Assembly (NCBI GenBank): GCA_964423265.1
Contig: CAYREF010000003.1
Location: forward strand, 1 to 64,000
Length of the DNA stretch: 64,000 nt
Reading direction: 5' to 3'
Source of the DNA: M55B165 sp964423265
Lineage (GTDB): Bacteria; Actinomycetota; Humimicrobiia; Humimicrobiales; Humimicrobiaceae
The position numbers were made by a program, and so were the translations under genes. Below are positions 27,559 through 35,677 of this stretch, in pieces. Under the pieces are notes generated by a model. That model saw nothing but the letters and a program-made list of their open reading frames with translations, had not been told where the DNA came from and ran no database searches. How positions within the stretch are numbered: position 1 is the first letter of the stretch; every line of letters begins with the position of its first letter.

Positions 27559-28446
27559 ATGAAAGACAAGCTTAGTGGAGTGTTTGTTCCAACCATTACC
27601 CCTTTTGTAGGAGATGAAGTACAGTATGCTAAATTAGAAGAGAACTTAATAAAATTAAATAAGTCTTCTATTACCGGCCATCTGGCGCTGGGTTCTAATG
27701 GAGAATACAAAAGCCTTACCAGAGATGAGCAGTTGAAGGTATTGGAAGTGTTTGTTAAAAACAAAGGTGATAAGGTAATAATGGCTGGCACAGGTTGCGA
27801 ATCAACCACCGAAACCATCCAGCTTAGCAAGGAAGCTGAAAGGATTGGAGCAGATTTTGTAAGTGTTTTAACTCCAAGTTATTTTAAAAAAATAATAAAT
27901 GACGAAGTACTTATAAATTATTATACAGAGATAGCAGACAACATAAATATACCTCTGCTAATTTATAATGCTCCCGGTTTTACCAGCGGAGTAACAATTT
28001 CTGCAAAGGCTGTGAGGAAACTAGCCCGGCATCCTAATATAGTGGGCATGAAAGATAGTTCTAAGGCTGGAATTATGGGTTATATTACTGCCACTATGGA
28101 TATTGATGATTTCTATGTTCTAGCTGGTTCTATTAACTTCTTTTTTACAGGGCTTGTTTGTGGAGCTGTTGGCGGGGTTTTATCATTGTCAAATGCTATA
28201 CCTAATCTTTGCTGTAAATTGTATAATTTATACTTAAATGGCAAAATTGAGGAAGCAAAACGCTTGCACTTAAAGCTATTTCAGGTTAACGGAAAGGTAT
28301 CCGGGGCTAATGCTGTAAGCGGGGTTAAAGCTGCTGCATCTATCTGCGGGTATTTTGGTGGGGAGCCTAGAAAGCCATTAGCAGCCCTGGCTCCGGAAGA
28401 AAAAAAAGGACTTAAGGAATATTTTAAGCAAGAAGGATTGATTTAA
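27559..28446 (+). CDS. DapA/N-acetylneuraminate lyase family aldolase or dehydratase (set A)
   Basis: The 295-residue TIM-barrel Schiff-base aldolase of the DHDPS/NAL family has ALGSNGEYKSL (substrate carboxylate site), LLIYNAPG with the catalytic tyrosine (near residue 137) and GMKDSS with the Schiff-base lysine (near 165). The setting (hydroxyacid and aldehyde dehydrogenases, sugar kinase) argues for a sugar-acid aldolase such as a 2-keto-3-deoxy-sugar-acid aldolase rather than lysine synthesis. No C-terminal targeting helix is present, unlike the set B paralogue. A strong AAGGAGGG precedes the ATG. Confidence 0.85.
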   Translation: MKDKLSGVFVPTITPFVGDEVQYAKLEENLIKLNKSSITGHLALGSNGEYKSLTRDEQLKVLEVFVKNKGDKVIMAGTGCESTTETIQLSKEAERIGADFVSVLTPSYFKKIINDEVLINYYTEIADNINIPLLIYNAPGFTSGVTISAKAVRKLARHPNIVGMKDSSKAGIMGYITATMDIDDFYVLAGSINFFFTGLVCGAVGGVLSLSNAIPNLCCKLYNLYLNGKIEEAKRLHLKLFQVNGKVSGANAVSGVKAAASICGYFGGEPRKPLAALAPEEKKGLKEYFKQEGLI

Positions 28447-29421
28447 ATGGCAAAGGTATTGTTGGGACAAAAAATACACAAGGATGCAATAAATTTTCTC
28501 AAAAACAAAGGTTTTGAGGTCATTGTTTCCAGCTCTCCGGAGGATGAAGTGGTGAGAAAGCAAATTAAAGATATTGATGGCCTTATTGTAAGGACTGCTA
28601 CCAAATTAAGCAGAGAGACAATATTGGCGGCAAAAAGGCTGAAAGTTATAGGAAGAACAGGAAAAGGGGTGGACAATGTAGATGTAAAAGCTGCTTCAGA
28701 AAAAAATATTTTCGTGTGTAACGCCCCTGAAGCCAATATTGAGACAGTGGCAGAGCATGCTATTGCCTTTATGCTTGTTCTTGCTAAAAATTTGAAAGCC
28801 ATGGACAATGCAGTAAGGGGCTTAAGGTGGAAGATAAGGAATAACTATATTCCCATAGATATTTCTGGAAAAATTTTAGGATTAGTTGGTTTTGGCAATA
28901 TTGGCAGGGCAATGGCCAGAAAATGTTATAATGCATTTAACATGGATATAATCGCCTATGATCCTTTTTTACCTGAAGGTTTAGAAGTTAATTTCCCCTT
29001 TAAGCTTAAAGGTAGTTTGGATGAGGTATTTATGGAAGCAGACTTTGTGTCCCTGCATATTCCTTATACTAAAGAGAATCATCATCTGGTTGGAAAAAAC
29101 CTTTTGAGTAAAATGAAGAAAGGCTCCTTTTTGATAAACACTTCACGCGGAGGAATTGTAGATGAAAAAGCATTGGCTGGTATTCTAAAAGATGGAGGCA
29201 TAGGCGGGGCTGCTTTGGATGTATTTGAAAACGAGCCTCCTAAAAAAAAGAACCCGCTATTAGGTATTGAAAGCGTTATCCTTACACCGCATTCTGCAGC
29301 CTTAACCGGTGAAAGTTCCAGGAGAATGGCTATGCATGCAGCAGAAGGAGTAACAGATGTTTTAGAGGGGCGAAAACCCCGGTGGGTATTTAACAGGGAT
29401 AGCATTAAAGCAGGCAAATAA
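28447..29421 (+). CDS. D-isomer-specific 2-hydroxyacid dehydrogenase (set A)
   Basis: This 324-residue NAD-dependent dehydrogenase is of the phosphoglycerate dehydrogenase/hydroxypyruvate reductase type. It has the Rossmann motif GLVGFGNIGRA (about residues 142-152), the catalytic arginine in NTSRGGIVDE, glutamate in FENEPP and histidine in LTPHSAA. It lacks the C-terminal ACT domain of serine-pathway PGDH. In this operon it could reduce a 2-oxoacid or oxidise a sugar-derived hydroxyacid. It starts directly after the aldolase stop codon. Confidence 0.85.
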   Translation: MAKVLLGQKIHKDAINFLKNKGFEVIVSSSPEDEVVRKQIKDIDGLIVRTATKLSRETILAAKRLKVIGRTGKGVDNVDVKAASEKNIFVCNAPEANIETVAEHAIAFMLVLAKNLKAMDNAVRGLRWKIRNNYIPIDISGKILGLVGFGNIGRAMARKCYNAFNMDIIAYDPFLPEGLEVNFPFKLKGSLDEVFMEADFVSLHIPYTKENHHLVGKNLLSKMKKGSFLINTSRGGIVDEKALAGILKDGGIGGAALDVFENEPPKKKNPLLGIESVILTPHSAALTGESSRRMAMHAAEGVTDVLEGRKPRWVFNRDSIKAGK

Positions 29422-29484
29422 TTTTTGCATTTTTTTAAACGGATAATTTATATAGTATGCTGTTAATCATATAAGGAGGTTAAA

Positions 29485-29880
29485 ATGAAATATGTAAAAA
29501 ATATACAAGATTTAAAGGCTGATATTGATCCCAGGTCCTTAAGGGATAGGGTAAAAAAGCGGGACAAAGCTATATTAAGAGACACAAATTATGTAATTGA
29601 TCCTGAAGATGAAGGTTGTGAGTCAAGGAGGCTAACTCTAGGCCACACCATAATTTATCCTACCGGTACTACTACGGGGCACTCACATGATGATATGGAA
29701 GAAGTATACTATGTAGTAATGGGTAAAGGAGTTATGGTTGTTGGAGATGATGAGTATGATATTAGGCAGGGTGATGCTCTATACGTGCCTCCTGGAGAGT
29801 TTCATACAACCAAGCAAAGGGGAAATTTACCCCTTATCGTGGTTTGGGTAACTTGCAAGGTTGATCCTGATGAAAGATAA
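29485..29880 (+). CDS. cupin domain protein
   Basis: This is a single-domain cupin of 131 residues. Motif 1 is GHSHDDMEEVYYVVMGKG (metal-binding histidines and glutamate, about residues 71-88) and motif 2 is GDALYVPPGEFHTT with the last metal-ligand histidine. Close relatives of this size include sugar-phosphate isomerases and sugar-binding cupins, so a sugar epimerase or isomerase role is plausible but not shown. A 63-base gap with AGGAGG separates it from the dehydrogenase. Confidence 0.75.
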   Translation: MKYVKNIQDLKADIDPRSLRDRVKKRDKAILRDTNYVIDPEDEGCESRRLTLGHTIIYPTGTTTGHSHDDMEEVYYVVMGKGVMVVGDDEYDIRQGDALYVPPGEFHTTKQRGNLPLIVVWVTCKVDPDER

Positions 29881-29912
29881 GAAATAAAATTTTTCGAATA
29901 GGGGAGAAAGCT

Positions 29913-31355
29913 ATGATAAGAGAAAAATTACTAATTGGTGGAGAATGGGTAAAAGCAGAAGCTAAGGACACCATGGAGGTAATTAATCCGGCTTATGGAG
30001 AAGTTTTTGGGGAAGTCCAAAAAGCCCGCAGGAAAGATGTATGTAAGGCTATTAATGCTGCCGGTGAAGCATTTGGTAAATGGTCTAAACTAACTCCTTT
30101 CGAAAGGGGAGAGTACCTCAGGAAAGCCAGTGACATGGTATATGAAAGAGTAGATGAGATTGCCAAACTTATGACCCAGGAAGAAGGGAAGCCTCTAAAG
30201 GAAGCTGCAGGAGAAGTTAAAAAAGGTGCAAAGATTTTAGATTATTATGCCGAAGAGGGTGAAAGAGTGTATGGAAGGATTATTGCCAATGAGGATAAAA
30301 ATATGGAAAGCAGAGTAATATATCAACCGATTGGAGTGGCAGGAGCTATTTCTCCCTGGAATTATCCCATTGAATTGCTTGCATGGAAAGTTGGAGGTGC
30401 CCTTGCTTCTGGCTGTACTGTAGTTGCAAAGCTGCCATCAGAAACGCCTTTATCTCCTCTTGCTTTTATTAAATGCCTTGTGGATGCAGGTGTACCTGAT
30501 GGGGTAGTAAATGCAATTACCGGTTCTGGCTCCGAAGTGGGCCCAATACTTTTTAATAGCAAAAAAGTAAAAAAGATTGCTTTTACAGGCTCAACCAGTA
30601 CTGGAAGGGAAGTTCTAAAGGGTTGTGCGGACACATTTAAAAAGGTATCTGTAGAATTAGGCGGAAGTCTTCCCATGGTCATATGCAAGGATTGTAATCT
30701 TGATAAGGCTGTAGAAGGAGCTGTAAGAAGATCATTTAGGAATATGGGCCAGATATGCATAGCTGTAAACAGGATTTATGTGGATGCGGCTATATATGAA
30801 GATTTTATCGAAAAATTTGCAGAACAGGCAGGAAAGCTAACTATTGGCGACGGATTAAAAGAAGATTGTAATTTGGGACCTATGTGTACTACCGGTGGGG
30901 TAAAAACAGCAAAAAGGCATATAGAAGATGCAGTATCAAAGGGGGCTAAAGTTGCTTGCGGCGGGGGAAAGCCCTCTGCAGAAAAGTATAAGAAAGGTTA
31001 TTATTTCCAGCCCACAATTCTCCGTGATGTTGACCATAGTATGCTGGTTATGCAGGAAGAGACCTTTGGTCCGGTAGTCGGGGTCATGTCTTTTAAGACA
31101 TTAGAGGAAGCTGTAGAGCTTGCCAATGATTCTCCTTACGGGTTGGCCGCAATTGTATTTACTGAAAGCTTAAGCATAACAAACAGGCTATCGCTGGAAA
31201 TAGAGGCTGGAAATGTAGCTATCAATAATGTGGATGCAGGCGTTATAAATGCACCTTACGGGGGATGGAAAGAAAGTGGCTATGGGCATGAGCATGGGCC
31301 TGAAGGTTTATACGAGTATCTGTTAATTAAGCATATAAGGCTCCGTTATCTCTAA
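29913..31355 (+). CDS. NAD(P)-dependent aldehyde dehydrogenase (set A)
   Basis: This is an aldehyde dehydrogenase superfamily enzyme of 480 residues. It has the SPWNYP and KLPSETPLSPL segments of the cofactor site, FTGSTSTGRE, the general-base glutamate in VELGG (near 247) and the nucleophile cysteine in NMGQICIAVNR (near 281). The usual ELGGKSP is ELGGSLP here. Similarity is to succinate-semialdehyde, lactaldehyde and glycolaldehyde dehydrogenases. Context suggests it oxidises the aldehyde released by the set A aldolase. No encapsulation peptide is seen at either end. Confidence 0.87.
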   Translation: MIREKLLIGGEWVKAEAKDTMEVINPAYGEVFGEVQKARRKDVCKAINAAGEAFGKWSKLTPFERGEYLRKASDMVYERVDEIAKLMTQEEGKPLKEAAGEVKKGAKILDYYAEEGERVYGRIIANEDKNMESRVIYQPIGVAGAISPWNYPIELLAWKVGGALASGCTVVAKLPSETPLSPLAFIKCLVDAGVPDGVVNAITGSGSEVGPILFNSKKVKKIAFTGSTSTGREVLKGCADTFKKVSVELGGSLPMVICKDCNLDKAVEGAVRRSFRNMGQICIAVNRIYVDAAIYEDFIEKFAEQAGKLTIGDGLKEDCNLGPMCTTGGVKTAKRHIEDAVSKGAKVACGGGKPSAEKYKKGYYFQPTILRDVDHSMLVMQEETFGPVVGVMSFKTLEEAVELANDSPYGLAAIVFTESLSITNRLSLEIEAGNVAINNVDAGVINAPYGGWKESGYGHEHGPEGLYEYLLIKHIRLRYL

Positions 31356-31390
31356 AGATAATTTGCTAATTATAAGCAAGGAGAATTCAA

Positions 31391-32935
31391 ATGGCAAATA
31401 AATATATAATTGGCATAGATATAGGTACTACTGGCTGTAAATCGATTATGGTTGATGCAAATGGCCAGCTGATATGCTCTGCAACAGAAGAATACCCCCT
31501 GTATACGCCTAATCCCGGCTGGGCAGAACAGAATCCTGGCGACTGGTGGGATGCAACAGTTAAAACTTTACAAAGAATCATTAAAGAAAGTGCGGTCCCT
31601 ACAGAAGAGATAAAGGGAATAGGTCTTTCTGGACAAATGCATGGCTTGGTACCATTGGATAAGGATGGGGAGGTTGTAAGGCCTGCATTTCTTTGGAATG
31701 ACCAAAGGACAGAAAAACAGTGCAGGGAAATTATTGCTGCTGCAGGCGGAGAAAAAGAATTATTAAAGTATACCAACAATAGCATGCTTCCAGGTTATAC
31801 CGGCGGAAAGATACTTTGGCTAATGCAAGAAGAGCCCGGAAATTTTAAAAAGTCAAAAATTTTTTTGAATCCAAAAGATTATATTAGGTATAAGCTTACT
31901 GGAAAATTTGCTACTGAAGTATCAGATGCCTCGGGGACTGGGTTATTTGATGTGGAAAATAGAAGATGGAGTGAAGAGCTACTAGAAATTTTAAAAATCC
32001 CTAAAAAGCTACTGCCGCAGTGCTATGAGTCTCCCGAGGTTACTGGTTATGTAACAGTGGAAGTATCTACATTGGCCGGCCTTAAAGAAAATACTCCAGT
32101 AGTCGGGGGAGGGGGAGACTCTGTTGTACAAACTACCGGAACCGGCCTTATAAACGAGGGGATATTAGGGCTAACCCTTGGCACTGCAGGAATTGTAGCT
32201 ATGGGGCTAGAAAGATTTAAGTTTAATTCGACTGGAAAGCTACAAATATTTTGTAATAATGCCCCAAATAAATGGCATATAATGGGGGTAACTTTGGCTG
32301 CAGGAGGGTCATTTCATTGGTTTAAAAATAATTTATGCAAGCATGAAATAAGGGTGGCAGAAAAAACAGGCCAGAGTGTTTTTGAAATAATAAATAAAAG
32401 TATTGAAAAGCAAACAGAACCAGGGAGTAAAAATCTGGTATTCTTACCTTATTTAATTGGTGAAAGATGTCCTTACCCTGATCCAAATGCCAAAGGTGTT
32501 TTCGTGGGATTAACCTTAAGGCATACCCATGCAGACATGGCCAGGAGTGTAATGGAAGGTGTAGGTTTCAGCCTAAAACAGGTTTATGATTTAATAATTG
32601 ATATGGATAGAAATCTTGCTGTAAACGAGATACGGACTTCTGGAGGAGGCTCTTCCAGCCTTCTTTGGAGGCAAATTATTGCAGATATTTTCCAACTTCC
32701 GGTAAAGACTGTTAGTGGAAGCAAAGAAGGCGGAGCTTACGGAGCGGCATTAGTTGCTGGAACCGGCTGTGGCATATGGTCTAGCATGGAAGAAGCAACC
32801 AAGGTGCTGAAGGTAGAAACAGAGTTGTTACCAGATAAGAAAAATAAAGGAATTTATACTCAACTGTATGGGGTTTATGCCAAACTTTACAACAATTTAA
32901 AAGAAGGTTTTGACGCTTTATCAACTATTAAATAA
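31391..32935 (+). CDS. xylulokinase-like FGGY family carbohydrate kinase
   Basis: The 514-residue sugar kinase has GIDIGTTGCKSIMVD (phosphate loop), GWAEQNPGDWW, LSGQMHGLV (typical of xylulokinases), FLWNDQRT and the C-terminal adenosine motif SGGGSSSLLWRQIIAD. It would phosphorylate xylulose or another ketose. It is the last gene of set A; the converging GntR gene ends 10 bases away. Substrate is uncertain because FGGY kinases vary widely. Confidence 0.86.
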   Translation: MANKYIIGIDIGTTGCKSIMVDANGQLICSATEEYPLYTPNPGWAEQNPGDWWDATVKTLQRIIKESAVPTEEIKGIGLSGQMHGLVPLDKDGEVVRPAFLWNDQRTEKQCREIIAAAGGEKELLKYTNNSMLPGYTGGKILWLMQEEPGNFKKSKIFLNPKDYIRYKLTGKFATEVSDASGTGLFDVENRRWSEELLEILKIPKKLLPQCYESPEVTGYVTVEVSTLAGLKENTPVVGGGGDSVVQTTGTGLINEGILGLTLGTAGIVAMGLERFKFNSTGKLQIFCNNAPNKWHIMGVTLAAGGSFHWFKNNLCKHEIRVAEKTGQSVFEIINKSIEKQTEPGSKNLVFLPYLIGERCPYPDPNAKGVFVGLTLRHTHADMARSVMEGVGFSLKQVYDLIIDMDRNLAVNEIRTSGGGSSSLLWRQIIADIFQLPVKTVSGSKEGGAYGAALVAGTGCGIWSSMEEATKVLKVETELLPDKKNKGIYTQLYGVYAKLYNNLKEGFDALSTIK

Positions 32936-32944
32936 GAGTTAAGG

Positions 32945-33574
32945 TTAGAAATACTTTTTTACAGCTTCTAGATGTTCAATTATCAAGGCTGAAGCTTCGT
33001 TAGGGTGGTTTTTTAAAATTTCTTCTATTATCCTATTATGGTATTTAAGGCTTTCTTTTAGCTTAGTTCTAAAGCCCTTAGTATAGGATAAGAGCAAAAT
33101 ATTAAATGAATTATTTATATGCTTCAGGTAAGAATTTGCTGATGTTTCAAGAAGGTAAAGATGGAATTTTTTGTCTATTTCAAAATATTCGCTTGGATTT
33201 TTACCCTTTACGGCTTGTTCAAATTTTTGCTTAAAATCCAAAAGTCTATCTTTTATGGAATTGTTAAGGTTTTCAGAAATTTTTTCTACTGCCAGGCTTT
33301 CAAAAGAGCCCCTTATTTCAAGAAGCTCGTAGAATTCCTGTTTTGAAATTTTTCGGACAAAAAAGCCTTTTCTAGGATGGTATTCTATAAGCCTTTCGTT
33401 CTGGAGGACTGACAGAGCTTGTATTAAAGGAATCTTGCTTATACCCAGTCTTTCTGCCATTTTTTCCTGGATAATTTTTTCCCCGGGCTTAAGTAAGTCC
33501 TCAAGAATTAGGAGCTTAATTTTGCTGTAAGCCTGTTCACTTAAATTATTCTGCTTGATTTTGTTAATGTTCAT
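32945..33574 (-). CDS. GntR family regulator, FCD type, copy 1
   Basis: The 209-residue repressor-type protein has an N-terminal winged helix (LGISKIPLIQALSVLQNERL with the EYHPRKGFFVR wing, to about residue 75) and a C-terminal all-helical FCD effector domain. It shares an identical 160-base tract with the next gene at the same 634-base offset as a second 49-base identical tract. The C-terminal domains otherwise differ, suggesting different effectors. It probably controls the flanking catabolic genes. Its start overlaps the end of copy 2 by 11 bases. Confidence 0.88.
   Translation of the reverse strand: MNINKIKQNNLSEQAYSKIKLLILEDLLKPGEKIIQEKMAERLGISKIPLIQALSVLQNERLIEYHPRKGFFVRKISKQEFYELLEIRGSFESLAVEKISENLNNSIKDRLLDFKQKFEQAVKGKNPSEYFEIDKKFHLYLLETSANSYLKHINNSFNILLLSYTKGFRTKLKESLKYHNRIIEEILKNHPNEASALIIEHLEAVKKYF
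33334..33493. repeat. 160-base identical tract, copy A (in first GntR gene)
   Basis: These bases match 33968-34127 exactly by eye. The tract covers the winged-helix coding region. A further identical 49-base tract is 33096-33144 versus 33730-33778, at the same 634-base offset, so the whole gene was tandemly duplicated and parts have stayed identical. Confidence 0.9.
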
Positions 33575-34205
33575 CTAAAAGATGTGACTCCTTTTTATGT
33601 TCTATATGGACTTTCATTAATTTTAATGCTTCAGCCATTTCTTTTTTAAGTATTGCATTAATAATCTTTCTGTGGTAGTCCATGCTTAATTCAATTTTTG
33701 TCCTAAAGCCTTTGGTAAAGCAAAGAAGTAAAATATTAAATGAATTATTTATATGCTTCAGGTAAGAATTTGCTGATGCTTCAAAAAGAAAGTAATGGAA
33801 TTTTTTATCAACATCATAATATTTAATATAGTCTTTTTTTTCATTATATTTTTCGAAATCGCTTAAAAATTTCCGGAGTGTTTTTTTAACTCCCTCATTT
33901 AAATTGCCAATTATTTTTTGCACTGCAAGGCATTCCAGGATTCTCCTTACGTCGATAAGGTCATAATATTCCTGTTTTGAAATTTTTCGGACAAAAAAGC
34001 CTTTTCTAGGATGGTATTCTATAAGCCTTTCGTTCTGGAGGACTGACAGAGCTTGTATTAAAGGAATCTTGCTTATACCCAGTCTTTCTGCCATTTTTTC
34101 CTGGATAATTTTTTCCCCGGGCTTAAGCACGTCATCAAGAATTAGGAGCTTAATTTTGCCGTAAGCCTGTTCACTTAAATTATTTTGATTTATTTTTAAG
34201 TCCAT
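33564..34205 (-). CDS. GntR family regulator, FCD type, copy 2
   Basis: The 213-residue protein has the same layout as copy 1. DNA-binding domains are almost residue-for-residue the same, while the effector domain diverges between about residues 80 and 135. A shared DNA-binding domain with different sensing domains implies both could act on the same operators. The gene is first of the minus-strand pair and divergent from set B. Its ribosome site is weak. Confidence 0.88.
   Translation of the reverse strand: MDLKINQNNLSEQAYGKIKLLILDDVLKPGEKIIQEKMAERLGISKIPLIQALSVLQNERLIEYHPRKGFFVRKISKQEYYDLIDVRRILECLAVQKIIGNLNEGVKKTLRKFLSDFEKYNEKKDYIKYYDVDKKFHYFLFEASANSYLKHINNSFNILLLCFTKGFRTKIELSMDYHRKIINAILKKEMAEALKLMKVHIEHKKESHLLDEH
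33968..34127. repeat. 160-base identical tract, copy B (in second GntR gene)
   Basis: Partner of the tract at 33334-33493. Identity stops sharply at both ends while the flanks show scattered differences, which fits recent gene conversion or strong selection on the DNA-binding domain. Confidence 0.9.
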
Positions 34206-34272
34206 ATTAGCTTTTTACATAATGCATTAGCTAAAAATAAAAGGCTTTTTTATTGATATATATTTTTTAGTA

Positions 34273-34300
34273 TTGACATTATTTGCATACATTATACAAT
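34273..34300 (+). promoter_or_regulatory. candidate promoter overlapping a palindromic operator
   Basis: TTGACA (34273-34278) and TACAAT (34295-34300) are 16 bases apart. The spacer and -10 contain the imperfect palindrome TTGCATACATTATACAA (34283-34299), with 14 of 17 positions symmetrical. It lies between the divergent GntR pair and set B and is a plausible GntR operator. Confidence 0.45.
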
Positions 34301-34394
34301 ATTCATTAACAACTTAAAATGTAAATTTTTAAAAAATCACTAAACATAGATTAAACAATAATTTTAAAGGGAAGAAGATAAATTTTTAAAATAT

Positions 34395-34408
34395 TGTATA
34401 CTGTATAT
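34395..34408. promoter_or_regulatory. second candidate GntR operator
   Basis: The perfect 11-base palindrome TATACTGTATA (34397-34407) lies in ATTGTATACTGTATATGC, which resembles the reverse strand of the upstream site (ATTGTATAATGTATGCAA). Two related sites about 110 bases apart would suit looping or dual regulation. AT-rich sequence makes chance palindromes likely. Confidence 0.35.
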
Positions 34409-34550
34409 GCTAAATAGGTTCCTTTGCCTGGTTTAGTATTTATTGATAGTAAAGAATTATAACTATAAAATTATTAACACAATGAGGTGAGATATAGAAA
34501 ACCTACTTTGTTAATTTAAATTCCGTTGTAGAACCCAATTATTAGGATAG

Positions 34551-34796
34551 GAGGATGAATCTGATATACAATCCACAGTAAAAATAGTAGAATTCCAGGG
34601 GGATAGCACTGTGTTAACTTTAAAGCTTGATGATCCTGCTAATAGCGAAATATAGGTTACCACTTCAGTGGGAAGTGAAAGCTACAAGAGGAATGAAAAG
34701 TCCTGGCTAAAATTTAAGCCAGAATTTGTGCACCTCTTTGATAAGGAAGAAAAAGCAATAATAAAAAGTCTGGGTATCGAAAGCATTATTTGCTAA
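34551..34796 (+). pseudogene. remnant of sugar ABC-transporter ATPase C-terminus (TOBE domain)
   Basis: Translation of this frame gives about 34 residues, an in-frame TAG at 34653-34655, then about 46 more residues to TAA 34794. The parts VKIVEFQGDSTVLTLKL and SWLKFKPEFVHLFD match the C-terminal MOBE/TOBE domain of MalK/UgpC-type ATP-binding proteins. The ATPase core is missing and another stop (34548) closes the frame upstream. It appears to be a decayed fragment of a sugar importer gene once linked to this island. Confidence 0.65.
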
Positions 34797-34858
34797 ACTA
34801 AAAATCAAAAGTGGTAAGCCGGATTTGGATTGCAAAAGAAATCTGGAAAGCTATAAAT

Positions 34859-35638
34859 ATGGGTAAAAAAAGAGACGCTCTATCATTTTTTAAACTAGAT
34901 GGTAAAAAAGCAGTGGTAACAGGTGCGGGAAGAGGCCTGGGAAAAGAATTAGCAATAGGTCTGGCAGAAGCAGGAGCAGATGTAGCGTTAGTTGACAAGC
35001 TGAAAAAAGAAGCTTCCGATGGCTGCAAGCAAATAGAGGCAATGGGAAGGAATGCAATTGCCATTGAAGCGGATGTAAGCAAGGAGGAGGATGTAAAAGC
35101 TGCAGTTCATTCTATAAAAAAAGAATTTGGGGAAATAAACATTCTGGTTTGTAATGCCGGCATAGTTAGCTGGTCTCCAGCTGAGGAAATGTCTATAGAA
35201 GACTGGCAAGAAGTTATTGATGTTAACCTGACTGGTGTTTTCCTTTTTTGCAAATGGGTAGCAAAAGAAATGAAAAAACAGGGGGGAGGCAGCATAATTA
35301 ATATATCCTCTATGTCCGGAATTATAGTAAATGTTCCCCAAAAACAATGTCATTATAATGCTTCCAAGGCAGGAGTTAGCCATCTTACAAAATCATTGGC
35401 AGTTGAATGGGCTCCTTACAATATAAGGGTAAATGCAATCTGTCCCGGTTACATTATGACCCCTCTTTTGAAACTGGCGGATAAAAAGTACATAGATGAA
35501 TGGACTTCATATACCCCCCAGAAAAGGATACCTGACCCTTCTGAGTTTAAGGGCTTGTGCATATTCTTAGCATCAAGCGCCTCCAGTTATGTAACTGGTA
35601 GTGCTATTGTCGCAGATGGGGGATATAGTTTGTGGTAA
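34859..35638 (+). CDS. short-chain dehydrogenase/reductase (set B)
   Basis: This is a classical SDR of 259 residues. It has the cofactor motif TGAGRGLG (about residues 21-28), NAGIVSW, the active-site serine in INISSMSG, YNASKAG with the catalytic tyrosine and lysine, and CPGYIMTPL. The ATG at 34859 with GGAAAG upstream is preferred to a GTG 48 bases earlier. It likely oxidises a sugar or sugar acid, or reduces a keto-sugar acid such as 5-ketogluconate. It is the first gene of set B. Confidence 0.86.
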   Translation: MGKKRDALSFFKLDGKKAVVTGAGRGLGKELAIGLAEAGADVALVDKLKKEASDGCKQIEAMGRNAIAIEADVSKEEDVKAAVHSIKKEFGEINILVCNAGIVSWSPAEEMSIEDWQEVIDVNLTGVFLFCKWVAKEMKKQGGGSIINISSMSGIIVNVPQKQCHYNASKAGVSHLTKSLAVEWAPYNIRVNAICPGYIMTPLLKLADKKYIDEWTSYTPQKRIPDPSEFKGLCIFLASSASSYVTGSAIVADGGYSLW

Positions 35639-35677
35639 TTTTAAGCGTTTAATAATATTTTTAAAGGAGGATAAAAT

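Noticed and set aside
27559..28446. Lysine-pathway dihydrodipicolinate synthase
   Set aside because: The family fold is right, but neighbours are sugar kinase, aldehyde and hydroxyacid dehydrogenases and GntR regulators, with no other lysine gene, so a catabolic aldolase is more likely.
34811..34858. GTG start for the SDR at 34811
   Set aside because: The extra 16 residues are not SDR-like and the ATG at 34859 has a better-placed GGAAAG.
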